A stretch of 7,199 nucleotides of DNA from Solirubrobacterales bacterium (GTDB lineage: Bacteria; Actinomycetota; Thermoleophilia; Solirubrobacterales; Solirubrobacteraceae). How positions within the stretch are numbered: position 1 is the stretch's first letter; each line of letters starts with the position of its first letter. Position numbers and translations under genes: made by a program. The stretch spans positions 1 to 7,199 of the forward strand of contig JACCQW010000136.1 of assembly GCA_013813955.1 (NCBI GenBank), given 5' to 3'. Shown piece after piece: positions 1-5,583 of this stretch. Below the pieces are notes generated by a model. That model did not search any database, was not told the DNA's origin, and saw only the letters and a list, made by a program, of their open reading frames with translations.

Positions 1-219
1 CAGCTTGAGTACGACTCCGCGGGACGCACGACGACGCTTCAGCGCAATGCGCGCATCAGCAACGGGCGCTGGCGTCTGAACGCGCAGCTGTCTAGCGCGG
101 TGCGCGACGCGATCGCCAAGCGTCAGGGCACCGTGCACTCCTACACGCTGTTTACCGGCTACTTCCCGCGGCGGGTGCGTGGCGAGATGCGCTCCTTCCA
201 GGTCCTCGGCAACCCCTGA
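1..219 (+). CDS. C-terminal end of an unidentified protein (5' end outside window)
   Basis: An open frame runs from the left edge to TGA at 217-219 and encodes 72 residues; the start lies outside the window. The visible part is rich in alternating polar and hydrophobic residues (NGRWRLNAQL, HSYTLFTGYFPRRVRGEM), which suggests a beta-strand-rich domain, possibly of an exported or surface protein. That fold is inferred from texture only. No catalytic motif is recognisable. Codon use is high-GC but a little looser than downstream: 9 of 72 codons end in A or T, including ctt, tct, ttt and cgt. It stops 61 bases before the CooC-like gene and is separated from it by a GC-rich hairpin, so it is probably not part of the ATPase operon. 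Function not assigned. Confidence 0.6.
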   Translation, partial: QLEYDSAGRTTTLQRNARISNGRWRLNAQLSSAVRDAIAKRQGTVHSYTLFTGYFPRRVRGEMRSFQVLGNP

Positions 220-223
220 GGGA

Positions 224-236
224 GGCCCGGCGGGCC
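224..236 (+). terminator. Possible hairpin terminator after the upstream gene
   Basis: GGCCC (224-228) and GGGCC (232-236) form a 5-bp all-GC stem with a 3-base GGC loop, starting four bases after the stop codon at 217-219. There is no T tract, so it is not a classical intrinsic terminator. Such tail-less hairpins are common in high-GC actinobacteria. A 5-bp GC stem also arises often by chance at this composition, so support is weak. Confidence 0.25.
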
Positions 237-259
237 GCTATGTGTGGCGAGCACTCACC

Positions 260-267
260 GGGAGGAG
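260..267 (+). promoter_or_regulatory. Ribosome binding site for the CooC-like gene
   Basis: The purine run GGGAGGAG is the best Shine-Dalgarno match in the first gap. It lies 13 bases before the ATG at 281, slightly long spacing but acceptable. It decides the start: in-frame GTG codons at 179 and 242 lie upstream of it and would add residues with no counterpart in the paralogues, which begin directly at the beta strand before the P-loop. Confidence 0.55.
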
Positions 268-280
268 TAAAGTCCGGGCC

Positions 281-1051
281 ATGAAACTTGCCATCGCCGG
301 AAAGGGCGGTTCGGGGAAGACGTCGATCTCCGGCACCATGGCTCGCCTGCTTGCCCGGGGCGGCCAGAACGTGCTCGCGATCGACGGCGACTCGAACCCG
401 AACCTCGCGCTCACCCTCGGCATCCCCGCCGAGCGTATGAGCGCGATGCCCGTGCTGCCGCCCGACCTGCTGCGGCGCACCACGGAAGGGGCCGAGCTGA
501 CGCAGTCACTCGACCAGATCAAGGCCTCGCACTCGGTGTCGGGACCCGACGGGGTCCAGCTGCTGGTCATGGCCCTGCCCCAGCACGCCAACACCGGCTG
601 CCTGTGCCACATGCACGCAACGGTGCGGTCGATCATCGACGCCGTCTCCGAGGACGGCAACGACGTCTGCATCCTGGACACGGAGGCCTCGCCGGAGCAC
701 CTGTCCCGGGGCACCGCCATCTACGCCGACGCGATGCTCGCGATCGTCGAGCCCTACTTCAAGTCGCTGGAGACCGGCCGGCGGATGGCGGCGCTGGCCA
801 ACGACCTCGGCCTCGAGCGCGTCGCGCTGGTGGCCAACAAGATCCGCGACGAGCGCGAGCTCGAGGCCGTGCAGGCGTTCGCCGAGCGCCACGAGCTCGA
901 GCTCGGCGGCACGGTGCCCTTCGACGCGGGCTTCCCGGGTGCCGAGCATGCAGGGCTGGCACCGCTGGACTTCGCGCCCGACGCGCCGGCCATCAAGGCG
1001 ATCGACGAGATCGCACATCGCTGGGCGGGGAACGGCAATGGACGAGCTTGA
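281..1051 (+). CDS. cooC: CooC-like metallocentre-assembly ATPase (canonical type, CxC loop)
   Basis: This encodes 256 residues and starts as MKLAIAGKGGSGKTS. The deviant Walker A is at residues 8-14 (KGGSGKT). DGDSNPNLALTLG (35-47) is the switch I-type region, and C107-L-C109 followed by H110, H112 and ATVR is the CooC-type metal loop. ILDTEASPEHLSRGT begins at 131 and is the Walker B-like segment that reads EAGxEH in CooC proteins. NK at 186-187 is the nucleotide-base contact. In characterised CooC the CxC pair from two subunits binds metal at the dimer interface, and the ATPase supports nickel insertion into CO dehydrogenase. Length matches the family (about 250-260). It is the most CooC-like of the five paralogues here. 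No CO dehydrogenase gene is visible, so the client enzyme is unknown. The last 14 bases overlap the next gene, suggesting co-translation with the Cys/His-rich winged-helix protein. Confidence 0.85.
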   Translation: MKLAIAGKGGSGKTSISGTMARLLARGGQNVLAIDGDSNPNLALTLGIPAERMSAMPVLPPDLLRRTTEGAELTQSLDQIKASHSVSGPDGVQLLVMALPQHANTGCLCHMHATVRSIIDAVSEDGNDVCILDTEASPEHLSRGTAIYADAMLAIVEPYFKSLETGRRMAALANDLGLERVALVANKIRDERELEAVQAFAERHELELGGTVPFDAGFPGAEHAGLAPLDFAPDAPAIKAIDEIAHRWAGNGNGRA

Positions 1052-1403
1052 GGTCCTGCGCATCCGCGACGAGGTGCTCCAGGCCATGTACTGGATGCGC
1101 TCGGAGGGGATCGCCGACACGCCCACGCTGGAGGAGCTCAGCCGCTTCCTCGCCGTCCCCGAGCCGACGCTGGCCGCCTACCTCGGCCGCTTCGTGGAGG
1201 ACGACCTGCTTGTGCAGGTGGACACCATGTACCGGCTGAGCCCCGCGGGCGAGGAGAGCGGAAAGCGCACTTTCGCCGACGAGATGGCCGACCTGACCAA
1301 GCCACCCCACGGCGAATGCGACGCGGACTGCTGGTGTCACGAGTCGCCCGACGCCGCCGCGGACTGCCTGGCGCACAAGGCAGGGCATGTCCACTCCAAC
1401 TGA
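1038..1403 (+). CDS. Small winged-helix protein with Cys/His-rich C-terminal tail, putative metal or Fe-S sensor
   Basis: This encodes 121 residues. ATG at 1038 is preceded by the purine run GGGG at 1027-1030 and overlaps the CooC-like gene by 14 bases. Residues 1-75 read as a small helix-turn-helix/winged-helix unit: TLEELSRFLAVPEPTLAAYL looks like the helix-turn-helix, and DDLLVQVDTMYRLSPAGEE like the wing strands and following helix. The tail (91-121) is dense in ligand residues: H91, C94, C98, C100, H101, C110, H113, H117 and H119. Four cysteines with flanking histidines could hold Zn, Ni or an Fe-S cluster; the arrangement recalls FeoC-like small winged-helix proteins but the tail differs. 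Lying between a CooC-like ATPase and a PadR regulator, it may sense the metal or cofactor that the ATPase handles, or act as a metal-carrying partner. Role inferred; family not recognised by name. Confidence 0.75.
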   Translation: MDELEVLRIRDEVLQAMYWMRSEGIADTPTLEELSRFLAVPEPTLAAYLGRFVEDDLLVQVDTMYRLSPAGEESGKRTFADEMADLTKPPHGECDADCWCHESPDAAADCLAHKAGHVHSN

Positions 1404-1776
1404 GTCGCCGCCCGGCGTCCTGCCCAAGAACTTCCTGCGGCCGTGCCTGCTGCTGCTGCTGCGCGAGCAGACCGCCCACGGCTACGACCTGCTCGAGCGG
1501 CTGCACCCGCTCGGCTTCAACCGCGACGATCCCGGGCGTCTGTACCGGGCGCTGCGCGCGCTGGAGAGCGACGGCCTCGTCCGCTCCGCATGGGAGTCCT
1601 CCTCCAGCGGGCCCGACCGGCGCATGTACCAGCTCACGCGGGCGGGGATGGAGGAGCTGCACCAGTCGGCGCTCGCCCTGTCGAGCACGCATCGCATACT
1701 CGACGTGTTCCTCGGCCGCTACGGGGAGTTCGTCGCCCTCGATCGCGATCGCCGGCCGGCGCGCGAGCCCCGCTGA
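1387..1776 (+). CDS. PadR-family transcriptional regulator
   Basis: This encodes 129 residues starting at ATG 1387, which overlaps the previous gene by 17 bases; AAGG at 1378-1381 may serve as ribosome binding site. The N-terminal winged helix is typical of PadR: LLLLREQTAHGYDLLERL (helices 1-2), then DDPGRLYRALRALESDGLV (recognition helix) and DRRMYQLTRAGMEEL (wing and start of helix 4). The C-terminal dimerisation part is short, as in PadR subfamily 2 proteins of about 110-130 residues. The run of leucines comes from four consecutive CTG codons and is ordinary sequence here. PadR proteins usually repress a neighbouring gene and respond to a small ligand. The next gene starts 51 bases on, across an inverted repeat with the 4-8-4 geometry known for PadR operators (1814-1831). 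Ligand unknown. Confidence 0.88.
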   Translation: MSTPTESPPGVLPKNFLRPCLLLLLREQTAHGYDLLERLHPLGFNRDDPGRLYRALRALESDGLVRSAWESSSSGPDRRMYQLTRAGMEELHQSALALSSTHRILDVFLGRYGEFVALDRDRRPAREPR

Positions 1777-1813
1777 CGCACGCGCCCTCCTGACGGCGGT
1801 CCGGCCGTTTCGG

Positions 1814-1831
1814 GCATGCTGGTGGACATGC
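1814..1831. promoter_or_regulatory. Inverted repeat GCATG-N8-CATGC, candidate PadR operator
   Basis: GCATG (1814-1818) and CATGC (1827-1831) are perfect reverse complements separated by 8 bases. Characterised PadR operators have two 4-base half-sites separated by 8 bases (ATGT-N8-ACAT type), so the geometry fits and the core bases ATG/CAT agree. It lies just downstream of the PadR gene and contains both candidate start codons of the B1 ATPase gene (1816 and 1828). Part of the repeat is therefore coding, and two start codons in the same frame will partly create such symmetry, so this is a suggestion only. Confidence 0.25.
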
Positions 1832-2592
1832 GACTGGCCGTGGTGGGAAAGGGAGGTGCGGGGAAGTCCGTGATCGCCGCGACGCTCGCGCGCACCCTCG
1901 CGCGGCGCGGGCACCGGGTCCTGGCGCTGGACTCAGACCCCCTGCCCGGCCTCTCCCTGAGCCTGGGCGCCGACGTGCCGGCGGAGCCTCCGCTGCTCGC
2001 CGCGGCCGAGCGGGGCGAGAACAACCGCTGGCGCTTCATCCACGGGGTGGGGCCCGTGCGGGCCATTCAGCGCTACGCGACCGACGCCCCCGACGGGGTC
2101 CGGCTCCTGCAGATCGGCAAGGTCACGCGCGAGGGCATGGCGCCGGTCATGGCGGCGACGCAGGCCTTCTACATGACGATCCACGGGCTGGGCCGCGCGG
2201 CGACGTTCCACGACTGGGTGATCCTCGGCGACCTGCCCGCGGGGCCGCGGCAGACCGCCTTCGACTGGGCTCCGTACGCCGAGCGCTACGTGCTCGTGGT
2301 CGAGCCGACCTGGCAGTCCATGCTCACCGCGCGACGGATCACGCGGATCGCCCGCGCCGCGCGGGCGGAGGTCGAGATGTCGCTCGTGGTCAACAAGGTC
2401 GCCGGCGAGCAGGACGCGCCGCGGGTGGCGGATTTCCTGGACCTGCCCGTCGCGGTCGCCGTGCCCGTCGATGAGGGCGTGCGCTCTGCCGAGCGTGCCG
2501 GCGCGGCCCTGCTGGACCATGCGCCGGACTCCCCGGTGGTGCGGGCCGTCGAGCGGTTGGCCGATCACCTGGAGGGGAGTAGCATCCACTGA
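1828..2592 (+). CDS. CooC/MinD-type P-loop ATPase, cysteine-free type B, copy 1
   Basis: This encodes 254 residues from ATG 1828 (MRLAVVGKGGAGKS), chosen because the paralogues start the same way. ATG 1816 would add four residues (MLVD) and cannot be excluded; neither has a good ribosome binding site. Walker A is K8-GGAGK-S14. DSDPLPGLSLSLG (35-47) replaces the DxDxNP of the other types. GDLPAGPR (134-141) is the Walker B-like segment and resembles the DLPPG of Mrp-type ATPases. NK is at 189-190. The protein has no cysteine at all; where CooC has CxC it reads GMAPVM. Its closest relative in the window is the minus-strand type B protein, which shares PDGVRLLQ, APVM, GDLPAGPR and LTARRI. It abuts the type A gene (stop and start in TGAATG), implying coupled translation. 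It probably acts as an ATPase partner of type A; no substrate can be assigned. Confidence 0.82.
   Translation: MRLAVVGKGGAGKSVIAATLARTLARRGHRVLALDSDPLPGLSLSLGADVPAEPPLLAAAERGENNRWRFIHGVGPVRAIQRYATDAPDGVRLLQIGKVTREGMAPVMAATQAFYMTIHGLGRAATFHDWVILGDLPAGPRQTAFDWAPYAERYVLVVEPTWQSMLTARRITRIARAARAEVEMSLVVNKVAGEQDAPRVADFLDLPVAVAVPVDEGVRSAERAGAALLDHAPDSPVVRAVERLADHLEGSSIH
2571..2579 (+). promoter_or_regulatory. Ribosome binding site for type A ATPase copy 1
   Basis: GGAGGGGAG lies inside the last codons of the preceding gene, 13 bases before ATG 2593. With the abutting TGAATG junction it supports translation of the two ATPases from one message and confirms the start at 2593. Confidence 0.5.
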
Positions 2593-3336
2593 ATGAAGAT
2601 CGTTGTAGCCGGAAAAGGCGGCGTCGGAAAGACCACGGTGTCCGGCACCGTGGCCCGAGCCCTGGCCCAGGCGGGTCATCGCGTGCTCGCACTCGACGCC
2701 GATACGAACCCGATGCTCGGGGTGTCGCTCGGCGTCGGCCCCGAGCAGACCGACCTGCTGACCGCGGTGCGCGAGGGCCTGGCGACGGGCGAGACCGAGC
2801 ACGAGCGCTCGACGGAGGGCTTCGTCGACCGCTTCGGTACCGACGCGCCGGACGGCATTCGGCTCGTGGTCGCCTCGCGTATCGACCAGCCCAACCCAGG
2901 CTGCACGTGCTGCGGGGTGTCCGCCGAGCAGCTGCTCGGTGAGCTCGAGGGGACCGACCAGATCGTGGTCGGCGACCTCGAGGCCGGGATCGGCACCGTC
3001 CTGCGGCTGCAGCCGGGCCAGGCCGACGTCGTGGTCGTCGTCGCGCAGCCCACCGCAAAGTCGCTCGAGGTCGCGCGCCGCGCGCTCGAGGCGGCGCCCG
3101 AGCGTGCGCCGCGGGTCATCGTGGTCGCCAACCGCGTCCGCGACGACGAGGATCTCGCGACCATCCACGCCGCGCTCGGCGAGAATCACGAATACGTGAT
3201 CGTGCCCGACGAGCCCGCGATCGCCGAGGCCGATCGCGACGGCCGTGCGGCGATCGACGTCGATCCCGACGCTCCCGGCGTCCGCGCGCTCGTCGATCTC
3301 GCCGACCGGCTCGCCGGTATCGGCGCCCCTGCCTGA
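2593..3336 (+). CDS. CooC-like P-loop ATPase with GCTCCG metal loop, type A, copy 1
   Basis: This encodes 247 residues starting MKIVVAGKGGVGKTT. Walker A is K8-GGVGK-T14. DADTNPMLGVSLG (35-47) is the switch I-type region. GCTCCG puts cysteines at 104, 106 and 107, at the place of the CooC CxC. GDLEAGIG (127-134) is the Walker B-like motif, with EAG shared with CooC but followed by IGTV, not the EHL of CooC. ANRVRDD near 169-175 is the base-binding segment, and DPDAPGVRALVDLADRL is the shared C-terminal helix. The third, adjacent cysteine is unusual beside the plain CxC of CooC. It is closely related to the minus-strand type A protein: 39 of the first 50 residues match. A metal-binding, nucleotide-switched dimer is likely by family knowledge; nickel is the first guess but nothing in the window proves it. 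Likely co-translated with the type B gene before it. Confidence 0.85.
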   Translation: MKIVVAGKGGVGKTTVSGTVARALAQAGHRVLALDADTNPMLGVSLGVGPEQTDLLTAVREGLATGETEHERSTEGFVDRFGTDAPDGIRLVVASRIDQPNPGCTCCGVSAEQLLGELEGTDQIVVGDLEAGIGTVLRLQPGQADVVVVVAQPTAKSLEVARRALEAAPERAPRVIVVANRVRDDEDLATIHAALGENHEYVIVPDEPAIAEADRDGRAAIDVDPDAPGVRALVDLADRLAGIGAPA

Positions 3337-3370
3337 GCCGGCCGCGGCCAGGCACCGCGGGCGCCGACCG

Positions 3371-3964
3371 GTGACGGACGGGCCGCCCGAGGACGATCGC
3401 GAGCGCTGGAATCGCAAGCACTCGAGCGTGCAGGTCGGAGGCTGGACGCCGCGGCCCTGGCTGACCGAGCACCGGGCGCTCCTGGACGAGCAGCCGGCGC
3501 GCCGCGCGCTGGACGTCGCCTGCGGGCGCGGGCGCGAGGCGCTGTACCTCGCCGAGATCGGCTTCGAGGTCGACGCGCTGGACGTCTCCGACGTGGTGGT
3601 GGACGCGCTGGCGGACACCGCGCGCGCTCGCGGGCTGCCGGTGCGTGCGCAGCAGGTCGATCTCGCGGCCGCGCCCGACCCGCTGGAGCACGGCGCCTAC
3701 GACGTCGTCACCTGCTTCTACTTTCTGCAGCGGGCACTGCTGCCGGCGCTCGCCGCGGCGCTCGCCCCCGGCGGCCTGCTGTTCTACGAGACGTTCACCC
3801 GCGACCACGTCGACGTCCTCGGCCGGGAGATGAACCGCGAGGTCCTGCTCGGCCACAACGAGCTGCTGCACGCCTTCACCGGCCTGCGCGTGCTGCGCTA
3901 CCGCGAGGAGGTCATCGGCGACGAGCGCCGGCGAGCCGTGGCGAGTGTGGTGGCGCGAGCCTGA
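3371..3964 (+). CDS. Class I SAM-dependent methyltransferase (TehB-like)
   Basis: This encodes 197 residues from GTG 3371. No ATG is available in frame near the N-terminus, and an earlier ATG at 3245 would overlap the type A gene by 92 bases and add a low-complexity stretch, so GTG is preferred despite lacking a clear ribosome binding site. ALDVACGRGREALYLAE (46-62) is SAM motif I; D71 after VDAL is the expected ribose-binding acid; DL at 97-98 and DVVTCFYFLQ (111-120) fit motifs III and IV; LAPGGLLFYETF (121-142 region) fits motif V. The start, ERWNRKHSS, is typical of small TehB-like methyltransferases, some of which methylate metalloids or thiols. It lies 34 bases after the type A ATPase and ends 9 bases from the convergent operon. 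Substrate not deducible; a link to metal or thiol chemistry is only suggested by its neighbours. Confidence 0.85.
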   Translation: MTDGPPEDDRERWNRKHSSVQVGGWTPRPWLTEHRALLDEQPARRALDVACGRGREALYLAEIGFEVDALDVSDVVVDALADTARARGLPVRAQQVDLAAAPDPLEHGAYDVVTCFYFLQRALLPALAAALAPGGLLFYETFTRDHVDVLGREMNREVLLGHNELLHAFTGLRVLRYREEVIGDERRRAVASVVARA

Positions 3965-3979
3965 GTGAGCTGCTCAGGC
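3959..3979. terminator. Hairpin across both convergent stop codons, candidate bidirectional terminator
   Basis: GCCTGAG (3959-3965) and CTCAGGC (3973-3979) are perfect reverse complements, giving a 7-bp stem with a 7-base loop. The stem contains the stop codon of the methyltransferase (3962-3964) on one arm and that of the minus-strand type A ATPase (3974-3976) on the other. Neither side has a T tract. Only 9 bases separate the two genes, so any terminator for either direction must lie here or inside coding sequence. Confidence 0.4.
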
Positions 3980-4714
3980 CGCCTGCGCGGCCAGCCGCTC
4001 GCTGAGCGCGACGAGCGCCCGAACCCCCGGGGCCTCGGCGTCGAGGTCGATCGGTGCGACGCCCTCGGCATCGGCGCGGGCGATGACCGGATCTTCGGGG
4101 ATCACGACCAGGTCGTGCTCGCCGAGCACCGCCCGGATCGCATCCAGGTCGGCGTCGTCGCGCACGCGGTTGGCGACGATGAGCACCCGGCTGTCGCGGG
4201 CGACCGCGGTCTCGACCGCGCGGCGCGCGACCTCGATCGACTTCGGGGTGGGGTTGGCGACCACGAGCACGACGTCGAGGCTGCCCGCCCCCATGCGCGC
4301 GAGCACGCCGATCCCGGCCTCCAGGTCGCCGAGCACGGTCCGACCCGTGCTCTCGAGCTCGCCGAGCAGCCGGTCGGCGGTGATGCCGCAGCACCCGCAG
4401 CCGGAGTCGGGCCTGTCCACGCGCGAGGCGACGACCACGCGGACCCCGTCCGGCGCGTCCGCGCCGTAGCGCTCAAGCATCGCTTCCACCGTGGCGACGT
4501 GCTCGTGACCGCCGTCGCCGTGGTCGAGGTCCTGGCGCACGGCGGCCAGGCTCTCGGTGGCGTCCATGCCGAGCCCGAGCGAGATCCCGAGCATCGGGTT
4601 GACATCGGCGTCCACCGCGATCACCGGATGACCGGCGCGCGCGAACGCGCGCGCGACCGTGCCGGACACCGTCGTCTTGCCCGCCCCGCCCTTGCCCGCC
4701 ACCGCGATCTTCAT
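3974..4714 (-). CDS. CooC-like P-loop ATPase with GCGCCG metal loop, type A, copy 2
   Basis: This encodes 246 residues starting MKIAVAGKGGAGKTT at 4714, so P-loop and start align exactly with type A copy 1. Walker A is K8-GGAGK-T14; DADVNPMLGISLG (35-47) follows. GCGCCG gives cysteines 106, 108 and 109, and GDLEAGIG (129-136) is the Walker B-like motif. SRVLIVANRVRDD is the base-binding segment, and LDAEAPGVRALVALSERL the terminal helix. ESTGRTVLGD before the Walker B motif and the acidic linker around 60-75 are the most diverged parts relative to copy 1. The start overlaps the stop of the type B gene upstream by 4 bases (ATGA), the standard coupling signal. It is the last gene of the minus-strand operon, 9 bases from the convergent methyltransferase gene. 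Metal binding is inferred from the conserved cysteines; client unknown. Confidence 0.86.
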   Translation of the reverse strand: MKIAVAGKGGAGKTTVSGTVARAFARAGHPVIAVDADVNPMLGISLGLGMDATESLAAVRQDLDHGDGGHEHVATVEAMLERYGADAPDGVRVVVASRVDRPDSGCGCCGITADRLLGELESTGRTVLGDLEAGIGVLARMGAGSLDVVLVVANPTPKSIEVARRAVETAVARDSRVLIVANRVRDDADLDAIRAVLGEHDLVVIPEDPVIARADAEGVAPIDLDAEAPGVRALVALSERLAAQAA

Positions 4715-5571
4715 GCTGCTCGCACCCTACGCGCCTCGATGACGTCCGCCAACCGCTGCACGGCGCGCACGGCAGCGCAGTCGGGCGCCGCGTCGATCAC
4801 CGCCAGGCCGCGGCGCTCCGCGTCCTGCACCGCCGGATCGGCCGGGATCTCGAGGTCGGCGGCCTCGCCGAGCAGGCGCTCCAGGCGCTCGCGGCCCTCG
4901 GTGTCGGCGACTTTGCTGGCGACGACGAGGACGTCGGCGCCGAGGTGCTCGCGCGCGAGGCGCAGGATGCGCCGGGCCGTGAGCGCGGATTGGCTCGTGG
5001 GCTCGACGAGAACGACATACAGGCGCGCGTAGGCCGAGATGCCGGCGCCCGGGTGGCGCGGGCCGGCCGGCAGATCGCCCACGATCGTCCAGCGGCGCAG
5101 CGACGGCGGGTCACCGATGCGGTGCACGACGTGCAGGAAGGCGTGGAACGCGCCCATGACCGGCGCGAGCCCGTCCTTGTCCGCCTTGCCGAGCTGCAGC
5201 AGGCGCACCCCGTCGGGGGCCGGCGTGGTGAAGTCGCGCACGACCCGGGCCGGGCCGATCCCGCGGCGCAGGCGCCACGGCGCGCCCTCGGGCTTCTCCG
5301 CCGCGGCCAGCAGCGCGGGGACGGCCGGCTCCGTGACGCCCAGCGAATGGGACATGCCCGGCATCGGATCGGAGTCCACCGCCAGGACCTGGTGGCCGCG
5401 CCGGGCCAGGATCCGCGCGAGCGTGCCGCTCAGCACCGACTTGCCGGCGCCGCCCTTGCCCGCGGTGGCCAGCCACAGCGGTGCGATGCCGTCCGCCGCG
5501 TCGATGGCCGCGTGCACCGTGCGCGCCCGGGCGAGGAGGTCGACCGTGTCCGGGAGCCTCACCGACGACAT
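4711..5571 (-). CDS. CooC/MinD-type P-loop ATPase, type B, copy 2, with N-terminal extension
   Basis: This encodes 286 residues from ATG 5571. Residues 1-32 precede the first beta strand and have no counterpart in the other four paralogues; they include a likely helix (VDLLARARTVHAAIDAA). An internal GTG at V19 would shorten but not remove it. Walker A is K39-GGAGK-S45; DSDPMPGMSHSLG (66-78) and GDLPAGPR (165-172) match type B copy 1, as do PDGVRLLQ (120-127), APVM (136-139) and LTARRI (197-202). The metal-loop cysteines are absent; the only cysteine is C265 near the end. The base-contact NK of the relatives is SK here (219-220). The gene begins 12 bases after the lipoprotein stop and overlaps the type A gene by 4 bases, so all four minus-strand genes are probably one transcript. 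Likely the ATPase partner of the type A protein encoded next; exact role unknown. Confidence 0.84.
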   Translation of the reverse strand: MSSVRLPDTVDLLARARTVHAAIDAADGIAPLWLATAGKGGAGKSVLSGTLARILARRGHQVLAVDSDPMPGMSHSLGVTEPAVPALLAAAEKPEGAPWRLRRGIGPARVVRDFTTPAPDGVRLLQLGKADKDGLAPVMGAFHAFLHVVHRIGDPPSLRRWTIVGDLPAGPRHPGAGISAYARLYVVLVEPTSQSALTARRILRLAREHLGADVLVVASKVADTEGRERLERLLGEAADLEIPADPAVQDAERRGLAVIDAAPDCAAVRAVQRLADVIEARRVRAA

Positions 5572-5583
5572 CGGGCGGCTCGC

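Noticed and set aside
1445..1462. CTG trinucleotide run
   Set aside because: It encodes the leucine stretch in helix 1 of the PadR protein and is explained by codon preference.
1793..1808. Inverted repeat ACGGC-N6-GCCGT followed by TTT after the PadR gene
   Set aside because: A 5-bp stem of G and C with a 6-base loop is common by chance in this DNA, and the T run is only three bases, so I do not call a terminator.
1933..3618. Long antisense open frame (561 codons) opposite the B1, A1 and methyltransferase genes
   Set aside because: It runs across three well-supported genes, is low in complexity and rich in Arg, Gly and His, and shows no domain. Long antisense frames are expected at this GC content.
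2593..4714. Nitrogenase or chlorophyllide reductase iron protein (NifH/BchL)
   Set aside because: NifH-type proteins ligate a 4Fe-4S cluster with two widely spaced cysteines (near residues 97 and 132). Here the cysteines are clustered in one GCxCCG loop.
281..5571. Plasmid or chromosome partitioning (ParA/MinD) locus
   Set aside because: The ATPases share the KGGxGK fold, but there is no ParB, MinC or MinE partner and no parS-like repeats, and the CxC loops and EAG motifs point to the CooC branch.
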